Below, piece by piece: positions 36,235 to 48,541 of a DNA stretch of 64,000 nt. A model generated the notes under the pieces. The model saw only the letters and a program-made list of their open reading frames with translations. It was not told the DNA's origin and did not search any database. Source of the DNA: Tubulanus polymorphus (taxonomy: Eukaryota > Nemertea > Palaeonemertea > Tubulaniformes > Tubulanidae); contig NC_134031.1 in assembly GCF_964204645.1 (NCBI RefSeq), positions 5,191,001-5,255,000 of the forward strand, read 5' to 3'. The translations under genes were made by a program, and so were the position numbers. Position 1 is the stretch's first letter. The number at the start of each line of letters is the position of its first letter.

Positions 36235-39200
36235 TCATTTTTTATGTTTTTCGTTCATAATTCCATCATTGTCCGACACGTCGTACAAAACGACTTCCAT
36301 TTCGTCGGGTTTTCGTTCGTCGCTCTTCCAGATTCCGTAGCCGAAGTAAATCAGGAAACCTGACGAGAAAGAAATAAGAAAAATAAATGCCGGTTATAGC
36401 TGATTATAGTTTCGCAACTAGACTCAATTCAAATAACTACAGTAAAAACCTCGCCTTACTCGGACATGGCCAACTCACACCAACATAAATACAAGATACA
36501 TAAATGACAAAAATAAAATCAATTTCTGACCTCCTAACGTATTTTCCTATCGTTGACAAGGACCTCACTTAAACCCCGGACCGATTTTGCCGGCCTCAGT
36601 TTGTCCGAGTAAGGTGAGGTAGATATTGTACTATATGACATTACCGAAAAACATCCACACGGCGAATCGTATCCAAGTTGCGCTGGATAAAGATAACATC
36701 AAGTAGAGATCGACGATCAGCGACGCCAGGGGCAGAACTGGTACGAAGGGAACTTTGAATATCAAGCGGGCTCTATTCTTCGGCTGCCTAGCGATATAGG
36801 CGATTATGCCGAGCACGGCGGCTATGAAGAGTACGGCCAGTAAAATAGCCCACCACCTCGCTTCCTGTAAATACTGCGTTCCGTATAGAGACAGGGACGT
36901 CAGCGCCAAAGCGACGACAGTTATAGCTGCTAAACTAAGTAACACACGGTGTCTGGATTTTTCCGTCGGCTCGTCTACCCCGTCTCCGACGTGGAATAAA
37001 CTCGTCAGACTGTTGACGCTCTGTTCGCTTCCTATTCTCTGGTAAGTCGATCCGATCGGCGCGTCCTCCTGGTCGGTGTAGTCGATCGAACGTTCTCGAA
37101 TCTCTTCGGCCACGACCTCTTTGTTCCGTTCGCCGTTCGTCTGGCCGTTCGGCCCGTCTTGGCTATCGCCTGTCGGCAAACGTCGGAATACGCTCGTCTG
37201 CGTGCTGGGTACGTATTTAACCACGTTGATCTTATCCCCGACTCGTAGAAGGCCCGTACTTTCGCCATTTGCTCCTTGTTGCTGTTGAGTCGTTGCCGCA
37301 GTCGAGTCGGTCGCCAACGAACTGTCGCCTAGATCGCTGCGGATCTCGTCCTGAGTCTTGATGACGTCTTTATTCAAGCCGACATCGGTCGGCTGATAGC
37401 GCAGGATCAGTACGCTGACTGCCACGACGGTGTAAGCCATCAGCGTGCCTATCGACATCATCTCGATCAAACTTTGCAATTCCAGAAGAGTAGCCAACAA
37501 AGCCGCCAGAAAACCAGCTACGAGCGTTGCGATGAAAGGCGTACTCGTAGTCGGGTTCACGTAAGCCAAAAAACGAAATACCAAACCATCTTTAGCCATA
37601 GAGTAGATAATCCTCGGTAGAGGGAAAATTGAACCCATCATGGCCGCTACTAAGCCGCACATACCGCCGATAGCGATCACGTATTCGGCTCCGAAGACTC
37701 CCGTCTGGGCGAAAACCTTTGGCAAAGGCGCCGTTGATGACAACTCGAAGTAGGGGATCATCAGCGTTATGACGGCCGATACGCCGAAATATGCGACGAA
37801 ACAGATGACAAGAGTAGCTAATATTGCTAGCGGGATGTTTTTGCTCGGCTCCTTCGCCTCTTCTCCGGAGGTGGCGATGGTGTCGAAACCGACGAAGGCG
37901 TAGAAGCAAGTAGCAGCACCGGACATCACCTATAACAGTAAGCGTGCAGATCATTAAATCTATTTGTTCATTTAATCAGTTATTTTTCGTCGAGTTCTGC
38001 CAAGCATTGTGCATTAATAACAAAAACATGTGAGACTCATGGTAAAGCCACTCATTACCTACATAATCAATGTTAAGTAAAGATGTCCACTAAGACCAGA
38101 GGCCGGTTTTATGGACTGGTACAATCTTCAACTCAGGGGTTAACTCAATTCAATTTCTCCCCGGTTAAAGTTTTACATCAGTCTTTAAAACTGGTGTCAG
38201 TGATACAGTTTTTAACCATTTCCGACATTAGACTATATATAACACTTACGCCTCTGAAACCGAATGGGAAAAATCCCGGTGGACTTGTCCAGTTTTCACC
38301 GTGCACGTGGAACAGCCCGATACATATGATGCACCCGATAACGATGACGTTGATGAATGTACAGATGAAATTGAACAGCGATGACATCTACAAAAAGAAA
38401 GAAATAAAGCGTTTTGATCAAAATTAACTTTTTCAACAAAACAACTACAACATCTTTGACTAATCTCCACGCAATCTTGCTAAGCTCTAATCGCAAAATC
38501 AACTATTTTATTCCCCTCATTGAGGTTTGACGAAAACTCATGTTTGTTTGGTCGTTCACTACATGCAATAGGACTTTCATTTTGAAAACCCCTTATTCAA
38601 TGTCACCATGTCAGGAAGCAACTAGATTTCAAGGTTTCCAAATGATGACTTAATACATTCTTCATTTCGCAGAGAATTATCCTACATCACGCAGGGAGAA
38701 CGCTGAAAATCGACGACGACGTTAATTTTTCTGCATGAGGTTGGTTACCAAATTGATGTTCACTCTGCCGGCATATTCGTGCGCGATAATGCATTTTGCC
38801 GTTGTCGAATATCGTCAAATCGACGAACAAACGAAGCGCCAAATTCATGCAGCAATTAACGACTGTAAAATCCAATAATGCTGCGGTTGTTTTTTATGCA
38901 GACGAAAATTGATTGCGAATAATGTAGAGGTGTGTGTGTGTGTGTGAGGGAGAACTCCGTATTGATTCCTTTGGCTTCGAAACGGGTCAGGTCGTCTGAT
39001 TGTGAATTCGACCTTCAAATCATTATGCATCTTTGACATTCAAAACTTCTTGAGCTATTTCCTCAGCCAATGCGCTCGAAAGCAACAAGGGAGATTGCTC
39101 GGGGAATTGAAGGTCTTTTATTAGACTATTTTTGATGGAGAAGATCTTAAAAAGAAAACCTAATCATTTCTGTACAACCACGATTAAGAAAAGAACAATT

Positions 39201-42200
39201 AGGAGGAAAGTAAAAAAGATATAAAGGAAAGGCGGACGATGGGTAGGCTCAACGTGAGCTGGACACCCAGACTGACCTTGACTCCTACAGCTACGATAAT
39301 GGTTGATATGACAAGAAGGGCTAAGGCTACGAAATCCGGATATTCTGACAATCCAGGAGCATTCATCGGTGGTAAATGGTGTTTCACATAGCTGCAAATA
39401 AACAAGTATATATGAGAAACACTTATAAAATGTATACGCCCGATTCTTCTCAAGGCTTCATTGTATAGTAGTGAGCTTTGTTTTATGAAGATGCTTTGCC
39501 GTCAACAAATTCATTGCACGACAAGAATTTAAGCAATGAACTTCAAACACGAGAAGGTTAGGTAGGACACTTCAGGACAGCTTTTTTGAGTGAGGATTTT
39601 TGAAGAGTAACGAGAAGGAAGTGCCATCATATGCGTGAAAAACAAATTACTCGATTAACATTTCACTATCGGTAAATATTTAGAATATTCATATTCACAT
39701 TGATGTGACAGTGACGGTTGATGATCAGTGAGCGCTTGCAAATGTTCACAACCTTGGAATTAAAGTGCAAGGAAATGAAGTATTCTTCATAGAATTCATA
39801 TTTCTGTACTTGGTCGCGCATGTTGTGTGTTTACTTATCATTAATACCTAAAATGTTTCTGCAAAGACCCTGTCTATCAGTAGGTCAGCATTAGGCGGTT
39901 CGGACGAGGTTCTTGACCCATGCCCCTCGAGTCAGAATGTCCACAACTAGTTTTTTCTTTAACTACCCCAAATGCCACAACGTACTAGCACAGCTTTAAT
40001 AGTTTTTTTTTCAGATGCTCGGAATGAGGAATGAAACCACAGAAGAACCATCGCCTCCGTCAAGAACTTGATCGGTGAGAATAATGACCTTTTGCTTTAA
40101 AAGCCCATTTAACACCAGGGTCCATGCGCAGCCGTGACTGAAACCAAAAAGTGGTTTTAGATCTTTTAAGACTGGTCTTAACCTGTTTAGACTATAGAAT
40201 CAAATTGAGCTCCGACTTGTCTCAAAATCTAAGCCATGACTTTGCAACTGACCCCTGTGTAAAATTCTGAATAAAACTATCATTCCCTGATGTGGCATCT
40301 TTTTGCGGGGATTTTTGCCGTGTCATTCGCATCAGTGATTCGGTGAGAAGACGCCTTACGGTGGACAGGTGCGCAGCGAGCAGAACCATTCCTTCTACTG
40401 TGCTCATTACACAAATCGATGGGATTCCATCTACAACAGCAAGCCTCACTGATAATCATCACACGCGGTACCTAACCATCTATGGTAACTGTATGTTTTA
40501 CGTGTACAAGTCATGTACTAACAATACATATTCTTCGTTGTTCATTTTAGCCCGCGCCGTTTTCTAGTTTTCTCACGGGAGCCCGAAAAGTATTTCGTAG
40601 AACAGATGAAACATTCTTACGAGGCACGTACGTCAAGACGCGTTATCTATGTGTTAAACCCATCCGTATAAAAAGGGCTCCCTTATCTAAACCTTAACTA
40701 CATCATCAAATTGCCTATTAGTTATTTGATCTATAGACTATATAGACTTAAGAAAATGGCCGATGCAATCCCTTGAAAGCGATTGGGTGATGGCACGGGG
40801 CTTTACGAAACAACCATATTTTACGGAAGAGCCTGTAATGCAAGAATTCGTCTATAGACGATTACTCATAGAAAAACCATCAAAAAAGCTTAGTTGATTG
40901 ATTCTAGGATGGTAGGACTTTTTGACATTTATCATCATTGCGGTATAGTAGACGCACACACTCACTCCCTGGCAATCGAACGAAACGCGAGCTGATTATA
41001 CATTGATGGAGTGGAATCGGTAATTGATACTGTGCGTCGTGTCAGCCAAGTCAGAAAATGCTACAACCGGAAATTAGACGCCATGTTTGTCCCAAAAGGC
41101 ACCGGATTATCTTACCACGACATCGGATCACGAGACTATAACTGACGACGGGGGCTTTCACCTTCTACCGTACTAACGGCGCCGTGTTCTACGTACACAT
41201 CTTCCCGACCATCAAAGGCAAAATTGGACATTTAGAATTTGACAAATGTATCAATGGATGTAATATTTTCTATACTTCCTTGGATCGTGGAAGGCGTAAA
41301 CCACCAAAAAGTAGCCATATTTCATTTCGATAGGAAAAATGTTTAAAAAGAAGATGATGGAAGTATGATAGACTGTCAAAGTTCACACAGTCCTGGCTGT
41401 CTCCACAGTGATCTACGTTGCTCTACGATCCTAGTGTACCCACCTGTGGTACATCAGACACTATGGTTCTTGGTGAAGTCAAAGGATGATCTAGCTGATT
41501 ATCACATTGAATACAGATGATACATTATCATCTTTCATGTTTTCATCATCTTTTTGTATCATCTCTTTTCAATGTATCAGCTAGATTATCTTCTGACAGT
41601 CTAGTATTATATTTTCATGTTTTGGTGGATCACCTTTATTAAGGGTCAGCCACTCAAAGGTTGGTTTGGTTAACCAGTAGAGAAGGGAAAATGAAACTTG
41701 TATTAAAATTGTTGATTAACTTTGACCAAAATTGAGCAACCGGCTCCAGTACTTAATTAGGCCACCTGGAAATTGACATAGCTCTAATTAAAAAGACAAC
41801 TTCTTCGCGAGAAAAAATAGTTTTTCCTGATATACAACGCATCGATTGCTATTTCACATTTCATAATAGTCAATAGGTAGCGTCATTTTGAACGCGATAT
41901 TTATTTGCTTTTACCCACATCAGCTATAAATGCAAACACAAAAAAACAGTTCGCTGTTTAGATATCTCACGATTGCCGGGAAGCTCGAGGTTTTCGTTTT
42001 CTGAAAAACTGAGTTGGAAGACCTCGACCTCCTTTATTTTCCCTGCAGGATGAACTTGTCTTATCTCAGATAGATAAGCTCGGGTTACCCCGGAGCTTTA
42101 GATATACAAGAATATTATAGAGTTTTCGTGTCGTGGCATTTGATATACACATTAGCCACGGTGTGACAGTGCAGTGGCGCTATAGCTCCGATGTTATCCG

Positions 42201-45200
42201 GGTCCGCGCTGCGTGTAATTCATCAATGGATTTATGTCGCCGAAACTTTAACGTCAGCTTAGCGAGACTTATGTCGAAAGTCGCGATCATTCGCTTCTCT
42301 TTTGTGCGACAAAAGACAAAATTCTTGTCCCGTACGTGATTCGCGGCGTGTTGCTACGCGACAGATGTCCTCGTGATGCAAACAAATGTTTTTCATTTTA
42401 CAGGTGATATTTCCGAAGGTCGTCCCCACTAAAACCGCCGCAAATCGTTCAGTGACCTGCGCGGCATGGCATTTTTACACTGGGAGATTTGATTTGATTT
42501 GTTTTTGTGTCCCTTACAAACCTTGCACACCAGTCGGGACGAAACAGGGGGTTTGATTTTGAAATTGGAAATCGACATATAGCTGGGTGATCGTTTAAGA
42601 TCTACAGAATTTTCTTTAAATCGAAGTACGTTATTGGAAATTTCCGTTCCAGTTCACGTATATTATTTTCCAACCAGTCTGAACTGGCAAGCTACTCGAG
42701 GATATAAATTATCAGGCCACATTTTTCAAGGTCATACTTACTTCGCCACGGTGTCGTTCAGTAATGTATCGAAATACTGACTCCATGCCTTGCCGACTGA
42801 GGCTGCTCCAATCATATTCTCCAGAATCATATTCCAACCAATCACGAACGCCCACAGTTCGCCCATGCTGACGTAACAGTATACGTACGCCGAGCCAGCC
42901 TTCGGTACCCTAGCCGCGAATTCCGCATAGCACAGACCTAGGAAACGGATTTTATATTTAGCAGAAAAATGCATTTTCTAGTTAGTTTTAGACATATCAG
43001 ATTCTAACTAAAACGTGTATATATATATACATTTCTTTATTCCATATTCATATTGTATACATCGTGAATATTCGGACAATTCTTTCGGGCTTTTAAGTGA
43101 TAGATATCAGCACGAATTTACCACACAATGAATCAAATTGATGGGAATTTAAGTTAATTAAATGTACATGTTTAGATTAATTGAATTTGGACAACGTACC
43201 AGCGAGAAGCGAGGCGACAGCAGCAATGAGGAATGATAGCACGACTGCTGGACCAGCTTGTTCTTTGGCCACCTGACCAGTAAGCACGTAAACACCTGAT
43301 CCTAGAGTACTGCCAATACCTATCAAGGAGAGAAAAAACAATGTATTTCGATAGTTAATCACGGACTCTAGCAAGAAACATGCAAAAGCAAATCTCCTCT
43401 TCTCATTCTAGATCATAGTTTGTTTACCAACCAGTTCAGAGGTCTTGCCATCAATAATCAGGATTTGGTTCCATAGTCGAAACTACAGTCCAGAAGTGGT
43501 CTTAACCCTTAAGAGTGGTCACAAGTTGTTAGAATGGCAATAGAACTAAGATGGTATTGGACTGGTCTAAGCAATGACTATGGAACTGGGGATTTACAAA
43601 CTTCGAGGATCTCTCATGTAAAACACTTAATGTGTTCGTCATTCAATATGGCAGACATGGCTGTAAGACCTTTATTCCATCAAAAGATTGATAGTTAAAA
43701 GATCTTAGAACATTTCTTTTCGCAGACAAAAGGGGATTGAGAATTATTTGCGTGTCTTCTTGTTGATTTGAATGAAGTTGAGCAGTCTGCACAGACGAAA
43801 CGAAACATTAGCGATGTCAGTGTGGAACTGAAAATGTGTTTGTTACTTCCACTGCGCGGCGTACGACTTCGTAATCAACTGCTGTTCATAAAGATCAAAC
43901 GCAACGGGCTTTTTGAAGCTTTTCATCAGTAATTAACTTAGTTAATATTCGACAGGTGACTCGGCGCTGATCGATTGGATTCTCGGCGCTGATTGGCGGA
44001 TATATCTGGCGTAGTTTTATCGCTCGATGCTCGTAAGATAAATCATTTAGTTGATTTGGTTTTCCGTCTTGAAACTGTTACAACATCGCGAAATGTGGAA
44101 ATTATTCAATTCACACGGCATTAACGCGTTCAATCACGTTCTAACCGCCCCCGTGTTGCGACGAATGTGACAAAACCGCTTGTCTCGGGAGCTCACTTGT
44201 TTCAATTGTTTCTCTCTTCTCTCTCCGTGCTCTCTCTCTCTCTTCCAGCATCAACAAGTGCGCGCAGAGATGGAACGCACCGTTACCATAGAAACAGGTA
44301 AGTTATAAGTCCATTAGAGCTGACCAAACACGACATTGGAAATCGGCTGATTGCTAGTGCGTAGTCGATGATTTGTGAGAAGTGCCAACTTCCTTCCAAC
44401 GAAACTATGCGGTAACTATGCCCGGCAATATAAGTTGATAAAAGCAAAAATAATCGTAGTTTTCTAGGTAAAAAGACGTGTTTTCCGAAGTGATGTTCAT
44501 TTAGTGATGGCCACCATGCAATAAGGCAATTTAAGCCTTAATGATTAGCATGTTGATGCAACGTAATCATTTCTCGTCACATCAAAGGTCTGTCACGATA
44601 TCAATTTTCGTAATGTCCGTATTCCGGCATGATATTATCAGCATTTATCGACGCGTTACTAAAGCTCGGGTTATGAAGCGAATGCAATTTAGGTGGGTTA
44701 GGTCATGTACTAGAAAAACACATGGACTCGTTCTAGAGTCTATGGATATGTTATGCATTACATTAAATTTGGTGAGGGGTATATATGGCTATACGTAGTA
44801 AAGATCGTTTTGGCATTCGGCCTCGTTGGCTTTAGTGGCTAGGGCGCGTGCTAGCGTTCCGTTGCCTGGCTGTTCGATTCCCGATTCTTATGGAAATTTT
44901 CTTAATACAGCGGATTCGCGCATGCGCATTGGTTGTTTCGTGGACGCTCTGGAATATCACGCAAATAGCGAGGTAAACACAGACTACGGGACGAGGTACC
45001 GGAAATTAAGCTAATGGGCCACGATCGTTTCTCAAGGTCGTTTTGCTATAAGCAGTATATCCGAGTCCTGCATAACTCGATCAATTCAGTTTGACACCCA
45101 ACAAAAATAATTTCTTGAATGACATGAGTGTATTCTGAGATGTTTTTCTAAACCACAAACAACAAAAAATGCATTACCTCCGACGATATGTCAAATACTT

Positions 45201-45446
45201 TGCGGTGAATATGCTGAGCATTTTCCACTAAACTTGCTGTAATGATATTTGCATATCATTGATGCAAATCATTTAGAACAGCCAATTACAATTGCCTCTT
45301 TTCTGTTTTGGATGCTTACCTAAGCACGTAAGTTCAACGACCCCTAGACATCGCTTGAGTTCGGTTTCTTGAATGTGACTGGTGTCCAATTGTTTCGTAC
45401 GAGTTATACCTTTCCAGAACGATTTGAGCGCTTCGGTCACCGCCAT
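36235..45446 (-). CDS. SLC7A4-like cationic amino acid transporter (CAT family), 7 coding exons
   Basis: Coding exons in transcript order are 45320-45446, 43200-43319, 42742-42937, 39277-39391, 38250-38387, 36645-37929 and 36235-36359. Every intron is GT-AG and every phase matches, giving 701 residues (family 620-770). The protein is a polytopic plasma-membrane amino acid transporter of the APC superfamily. Family signatures are [14 protein letters not shown] (44-57), [16 protein letters not shown] with the conserved TM3 Glu (E88), [11 protein letters not shown], and [12 protein letters not shown] (246-257). The C-terminal permease domain ends [13 protein letters not shown] before the last helices. 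A long hydrophilic loop (about 411-560) has a QQQQ run. The last exon gives the final helix and a charged tail. N-terminal similarity (about 20-45) favours SLC7A4 over SLC7A1-3; SLC7A14 is the alternative. Human SLC7A4 has not shown clear arginine transport, so the substrate is open. A 3' splice site (AG at 45458-45459) lies 12 nt before the ATG, so a 5' UTR exon lies upstream. Confidence 0.93.
36438..36630. mobile_element. pogo/Tigger-like MITE inside the last transporter intron
   Basis: TACAGTAAAAACCTCGCCTTA and CTCGGACATGGCCAACTC at the left are inverted at the right (TTTGTCCGAGTAAGGTGAGG, TA flank). CAGT-start and ACCTCG ends resemble pogo/Tigger TIRs. It makes up 193 of the 285 bp of the intron 36360-36644. 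Confidence 0.68.
38930..38946. repeat. (GT)n short tract
   Basis: About eight GT units within intron 4 of the transporter gene. Confidence 0.85.
39392..42741 (-). other. Transporter intron 3 (3,350 bp)
   Basis: The largest intron, bounded by GTAAGT and TTTGCAG. It contains repeat G (42.5 kb) and an antisense 63-residue protein-like frame at 41142-41333 of unknown nature. Confidence 0.7.
42485..42595 (+). repeat. Dispersed repeat G, in transporter intron 3
   Basis: GTGTCCCTTACAAACC, CGGGACGAAACAGGGGG and TTTGATTTTGAAATTGG, then GAAATCGAC. Confidence 0.65.
43465..43591. mobile_element. MITE, GGTTCCATAGTC family, in transporter intron 1
   Basis: TGGTTCCATAGTCGAAACTA and GCAATGACTATGGAACTGG are inverted; AAGTGGTCTTAA lies just inside. 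Confidence 0.62.
44816..44886 (+). repeat. tRNA-derived SINE head or tRNA pseudogene
   Basis: An A-box-like TGGCTTTAGTGGCTAGGG and a B-box-like TGTTCGATTCC lie about 40 nt apart, as in a tRNA. The acceptor stem does not pair, so it is not a functional tRNA. It is in transporter intron 1. Confidence 0.4.
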
Positions 45447-45620
45447 TTTTTCAGTCACTGAAAAAGATAAAGTAGAAAATTGTCATTTAAACATATAGAA
45501 AAAATCATGGAAATCCGTAATCTTACGCGAAGAGGCGAAACCAAAACCGTGGTCGTTGCACCTCTGAAATTTTAATTTTAGTTGGTCATAACGTCGGTCA
45601 TGGTGAGACCTAATTATACC

Positions 45621-45756
45621 GCCGAAACAGGAGACAGAACCATGTCTCCGAGCGTCAAAAAAGCAAAAAAAACATGTTTTCGGTATCATGTTTCCGATGT
45701 TTGATTCCGTGTTTCTGCGTTTTCGTATTTACCTGTGTTGTGAGCGTTGGGCTTTA
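45621..45756. mobile_element. MITE copy, TAAGCCCAACGC family
   Basis: The left part has GAAACAGGAGACAGAACCATG and the right end TGTTGTGAGCGTTGGGCTTTA matches the TIR. It sits just upstream of the transporter's 3' splice site near the ATG, in the presumed 5' UTR intron. Confidence 0.6.
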
Positions 45757-46034
45757 GATCGACAACAGTCAGTCATTTTTCGACTATTCTTGTGCAAACA
45801 AGTTCGAGCGGGATAAATTTCGTTATTTTTTTTTCAAATATTTTTGTGTTATCGAATATCTCATATTCAATAATCCTTACGCATATCACATTCGTATTAC
45901 ATAAAAACGCCTACCCAGCGACAGATTTAAGTTATACGCTAATACCGGATTAGACAAGTAACGAATATGTTTATCATCGTAAGAAATTCATCGTATCATC
46001 TTACTGCGTACGAAATAAGTCTATACATCATCGC

Positions 46035-46406
46035 TTATTGATGATGTTCTTCGGAGCGTTTTTCCATCAAAGCACTGCATATACGAGCACCACCGACCAA
46101 CAAAAACGAACTATAACGCTGTTTAGACGTTGCAGCGGAGAATATGGCAGCGATGGCACTCGATCGACTGTTGGCTAAACTAATATTGTCGCCAATCCAT
46201 TCGTTGTCGTTCGATGAAAGGACTTTCGCCGGATCAACAGCATTGCACGCAGTCGTGATATAAATTAAACTCCGCACAAAGACACAGTGTCGTGTCTGTG
46301 CGATGGCTCCGTGTTTTCGTGTCCGCCATGAAGCCCATCTGTATTGACGAATAAAACCCACGATTGAAGAAAATGATGTCAACGTCAAATCAAATCTACG
46401 AGCCAT
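46035..46406 (-). CDS. Hypothetical 123-residue ORF
   Basis: An uninterrupted frame begins at an ATG with a favourable context (AAAATGG) and codes for 123 residues. I do not recognise it. The N-terminus is basic (MARRFDLTLTSF), the middle is weakly hydrophobic (FVRSLIYITTACNAV), and the end is polar and charged (MEKRSEEHHQ). It lies about 590 bp upstream of the transporter's first coding exon on the same strand, so it could be a small gene, an exon of a neighbour, or a chance frame within the transporter's 5' region. There is no domain and no clear splice site at either end. Confidence 0.25.
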   Translation of the reverse strand: MARRFDLTLTSFSSIVGFIRQYRWASWRTRKHGAIAQTRHCVFVRSLIYITTACNAVDPAKVLSSNDNEWIGDNISLANSRSSAIAAIFSAATSKQRYSSFLLVGGARICSALMEKRSEEHHQ

Positions 46407-48184
46407 TTTCAAAACACATTTATTTCACACTAGACGATGATCTCTAGTAAGAATAAACCATTTTACAGTTGCTAGCCGCCATTTTGTTAGGGTACTTTTG
46501 TCCCGTATTGTTGGGTCGTTTTTTTCTCTTTTTAAAAACTATCCGTGATGTGTGTTGTATCATATTTCATCTGTCCATGGATGGATTTTGACAGTTTCAG
46601 CAACATTCAAACCGCATAAATCTCTAGTTTTCAGTTATGTAAAAATCATTTTTCAAATTTGCAACAATGCGACATGAGAGCGATATAAAAATTGGCGGTC
46701 AGTTTTTTCCGTGCGCATAGAAATCAAGGGTACTGAACTTTGAAGTTCGTTATTTTCAGAAATAATTTTCTAAAAAAATCCAAGCATTTCAAGAACTGTG
46801 CGCATAAATGCCCTCTTTCAGGTGAACTTTGAAATGTGGCATAGAAACGTCGCGTCCTCTGTTTTCGATTTCTAATTTCTAAATTATATTATTCTTACTA
46901 TATCATTATATATAAATTCTCTATATGATTATTTTGTTTTGAATTTGCACTTAGCGGGTTATGTTATATCATCTGTTATCAACATCGGCTATTCTACTAA
47001 ATTTATCTTTACTACATTCATTTTCGTTTTTTTCAAATGCCTCTTAGATTTGAGTCGAAACGTTAAAAGCCTTTTACAGTTTTTCTTATATGTTTTATTC
47101 ATCATCTGAAAAAACCGTCTATCTGTGTGTCTACGTGCTAGCAATCTGGGCCCACTCGCTTTCGTTGTTACGGACTGCTCATATATGATTATCGGGCCAT
47201 TCAACAAGATCTTCGTGTCAAGAAAAAAATTACCAACAAGCTTCCAACTAGAGCCAAAAACTGGCTACGTCCATCAAAGATCTTTGAATTCTTTTTGACG
47301 TTTAAATCTACCAGTAAAAGAATCATCATCTCTTCTTAGTTTTTAAATGTCGATACACACGGTTCAACGGTTAGTTTCCGAACATCGTGGCAATAGCTTT
47401 TGACGCGTCTCCCGTTTTCATTGCGACCGATTACACGGATAAACGAGACACACGGGGTAAAATTGAATGAAGTGCCACTAACGGGATGTAATCGGATCGG
47501 CTTGATAAAACCGTATTAGCCTCTACCACGTTATCAATCAATTTGGCGTCGATTATGTCGTCTGGCGTCGATGAAATCAATACGGTATCGTTTCCCGGTC
47601 GATCGTAAACAGTCGCTGGTTACAAAACGGTCGATTTGTCACGCGCGACTGCACCGGAAGTGACATAATCGCATTCTTTCGGCGCGAAATAGTCGATCTT
47701 TGCCGAGTCTTCCGGCTGCAGAGATAACACTTCTACACTTCCTGTCGTGGGTTTTGGGTTCTGCCCTGCCCTGGGAAAGCTAGTATAGGGGGAGGGGCAA
47801 TCGAACGCAGGGTTGGATCCGGGGGTATATGGGGTGCGCACCATCTCCCTATAAGTTTCAATTTGCCCTGAAACTTTACGGGAACATAAGGAATATCGAA
47901 ATGATTCCTTAAGATTCTAAGATTCTAACCTTTCCGGAAATAAGTTAGGGTTTTCCGATGAGCTTTCTATGTGGGAGGAGTGGGATGCCCTTTTAATCCT
48001 AGTAATCATGCCCGATATTGGGCGTGCATCCCTCAGACATGGAATTCTATAGACACTTAGGTTATGAATGGGATGTTTCTTTTTCTAAACCATCATGCAG
48101 GTAAAGAGATTTAGAAAGTTATCCTTTCGCCAATATCGTTGCTTTTTATAATATATACACACGAACAATCGAACGATAGCTTTG
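46407..48184. other. Intergenic, nothing recognised
   Basis: AT-rich with short frames. The GAAACG at 47.05 kb resembles a hammerhead box but lacks the other boxes. Confidence 0.4.
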
Positions 48185-48541
48185 ATGTCGATCCTCACCG
48201 AACCGACCACGAATCCCGGGCAAGATCTGTCGCACGCGCGGAACAAGTCGCGTAATAATCTCATTTCCTCAGATGATTTGACACACTATACGACATGTAC
48301 TACGTATTTACCTCGCGTACGCCTCGGAGGAAACTATGTCTATGATGAAGATTGCGCTTTTCCCTCGGTGTTTATGAATAATAACGTACGTATCGTCGAC
48401 GACGCCGGAGTCGTTTCGCCTACGATCGAATACCCTATCGAGGGCATGCCGTACGTCGTTTGCAGCTCGTTTCGCCGTCGAATCAAACGTCGACTGACGC
48501 ATACTCTCGCTTTGATCTTCGAACGATTACATTCCCGGTAA
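48185..48541 (+). CDS. Unrecognised 118-residue ORF, possibly extended past an in-frame TAA
   Basis: This frame starts with MSILTEPTTNPGQDL and is CpG-rich and polar, unlike the AT-rich surroundings. A TATA-like stretch lies about 35 bp before the ATG. It has no membrane segment and no domain I know. The end is basic (SSFRRRIKRR). After the TAA at 48539-48541 the same frame stays open for 35 more codons with protein-like composition (RRYQQQYEANDLPLLERD) and then meets a TAA at 48647-48649. The bases around the first stop read CG|GTAACT, which could be a 5' splice site instead. It is either a real small or first exon or a recently broken gene. Antisense frames exist but look less protein-like. 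Confidence 0.35.
   Translation: MSILTEPTTNPGQDLSHARNKSRNNLISSDDLTHYTTCTTYLPRVRLGGNYVYDEDCAFPSVFMNNNVRIVDDAGVVSPTIEYPIEGMPYVVCSSFRRRIKRRLTHTLALIFERLHSR

Noticed and set aside
36806-37954. Additional frames of 78-120 codons on both strands
   Set aside because: They overlap the large transporter exon in other frames and have no recognisable content.
47040-47075. GAGTCGAAACGTT as a hammerhead
   Set aside because: Only the GAAAC box and a 3-bp helix are present; CTGANGA and GTC are missing.
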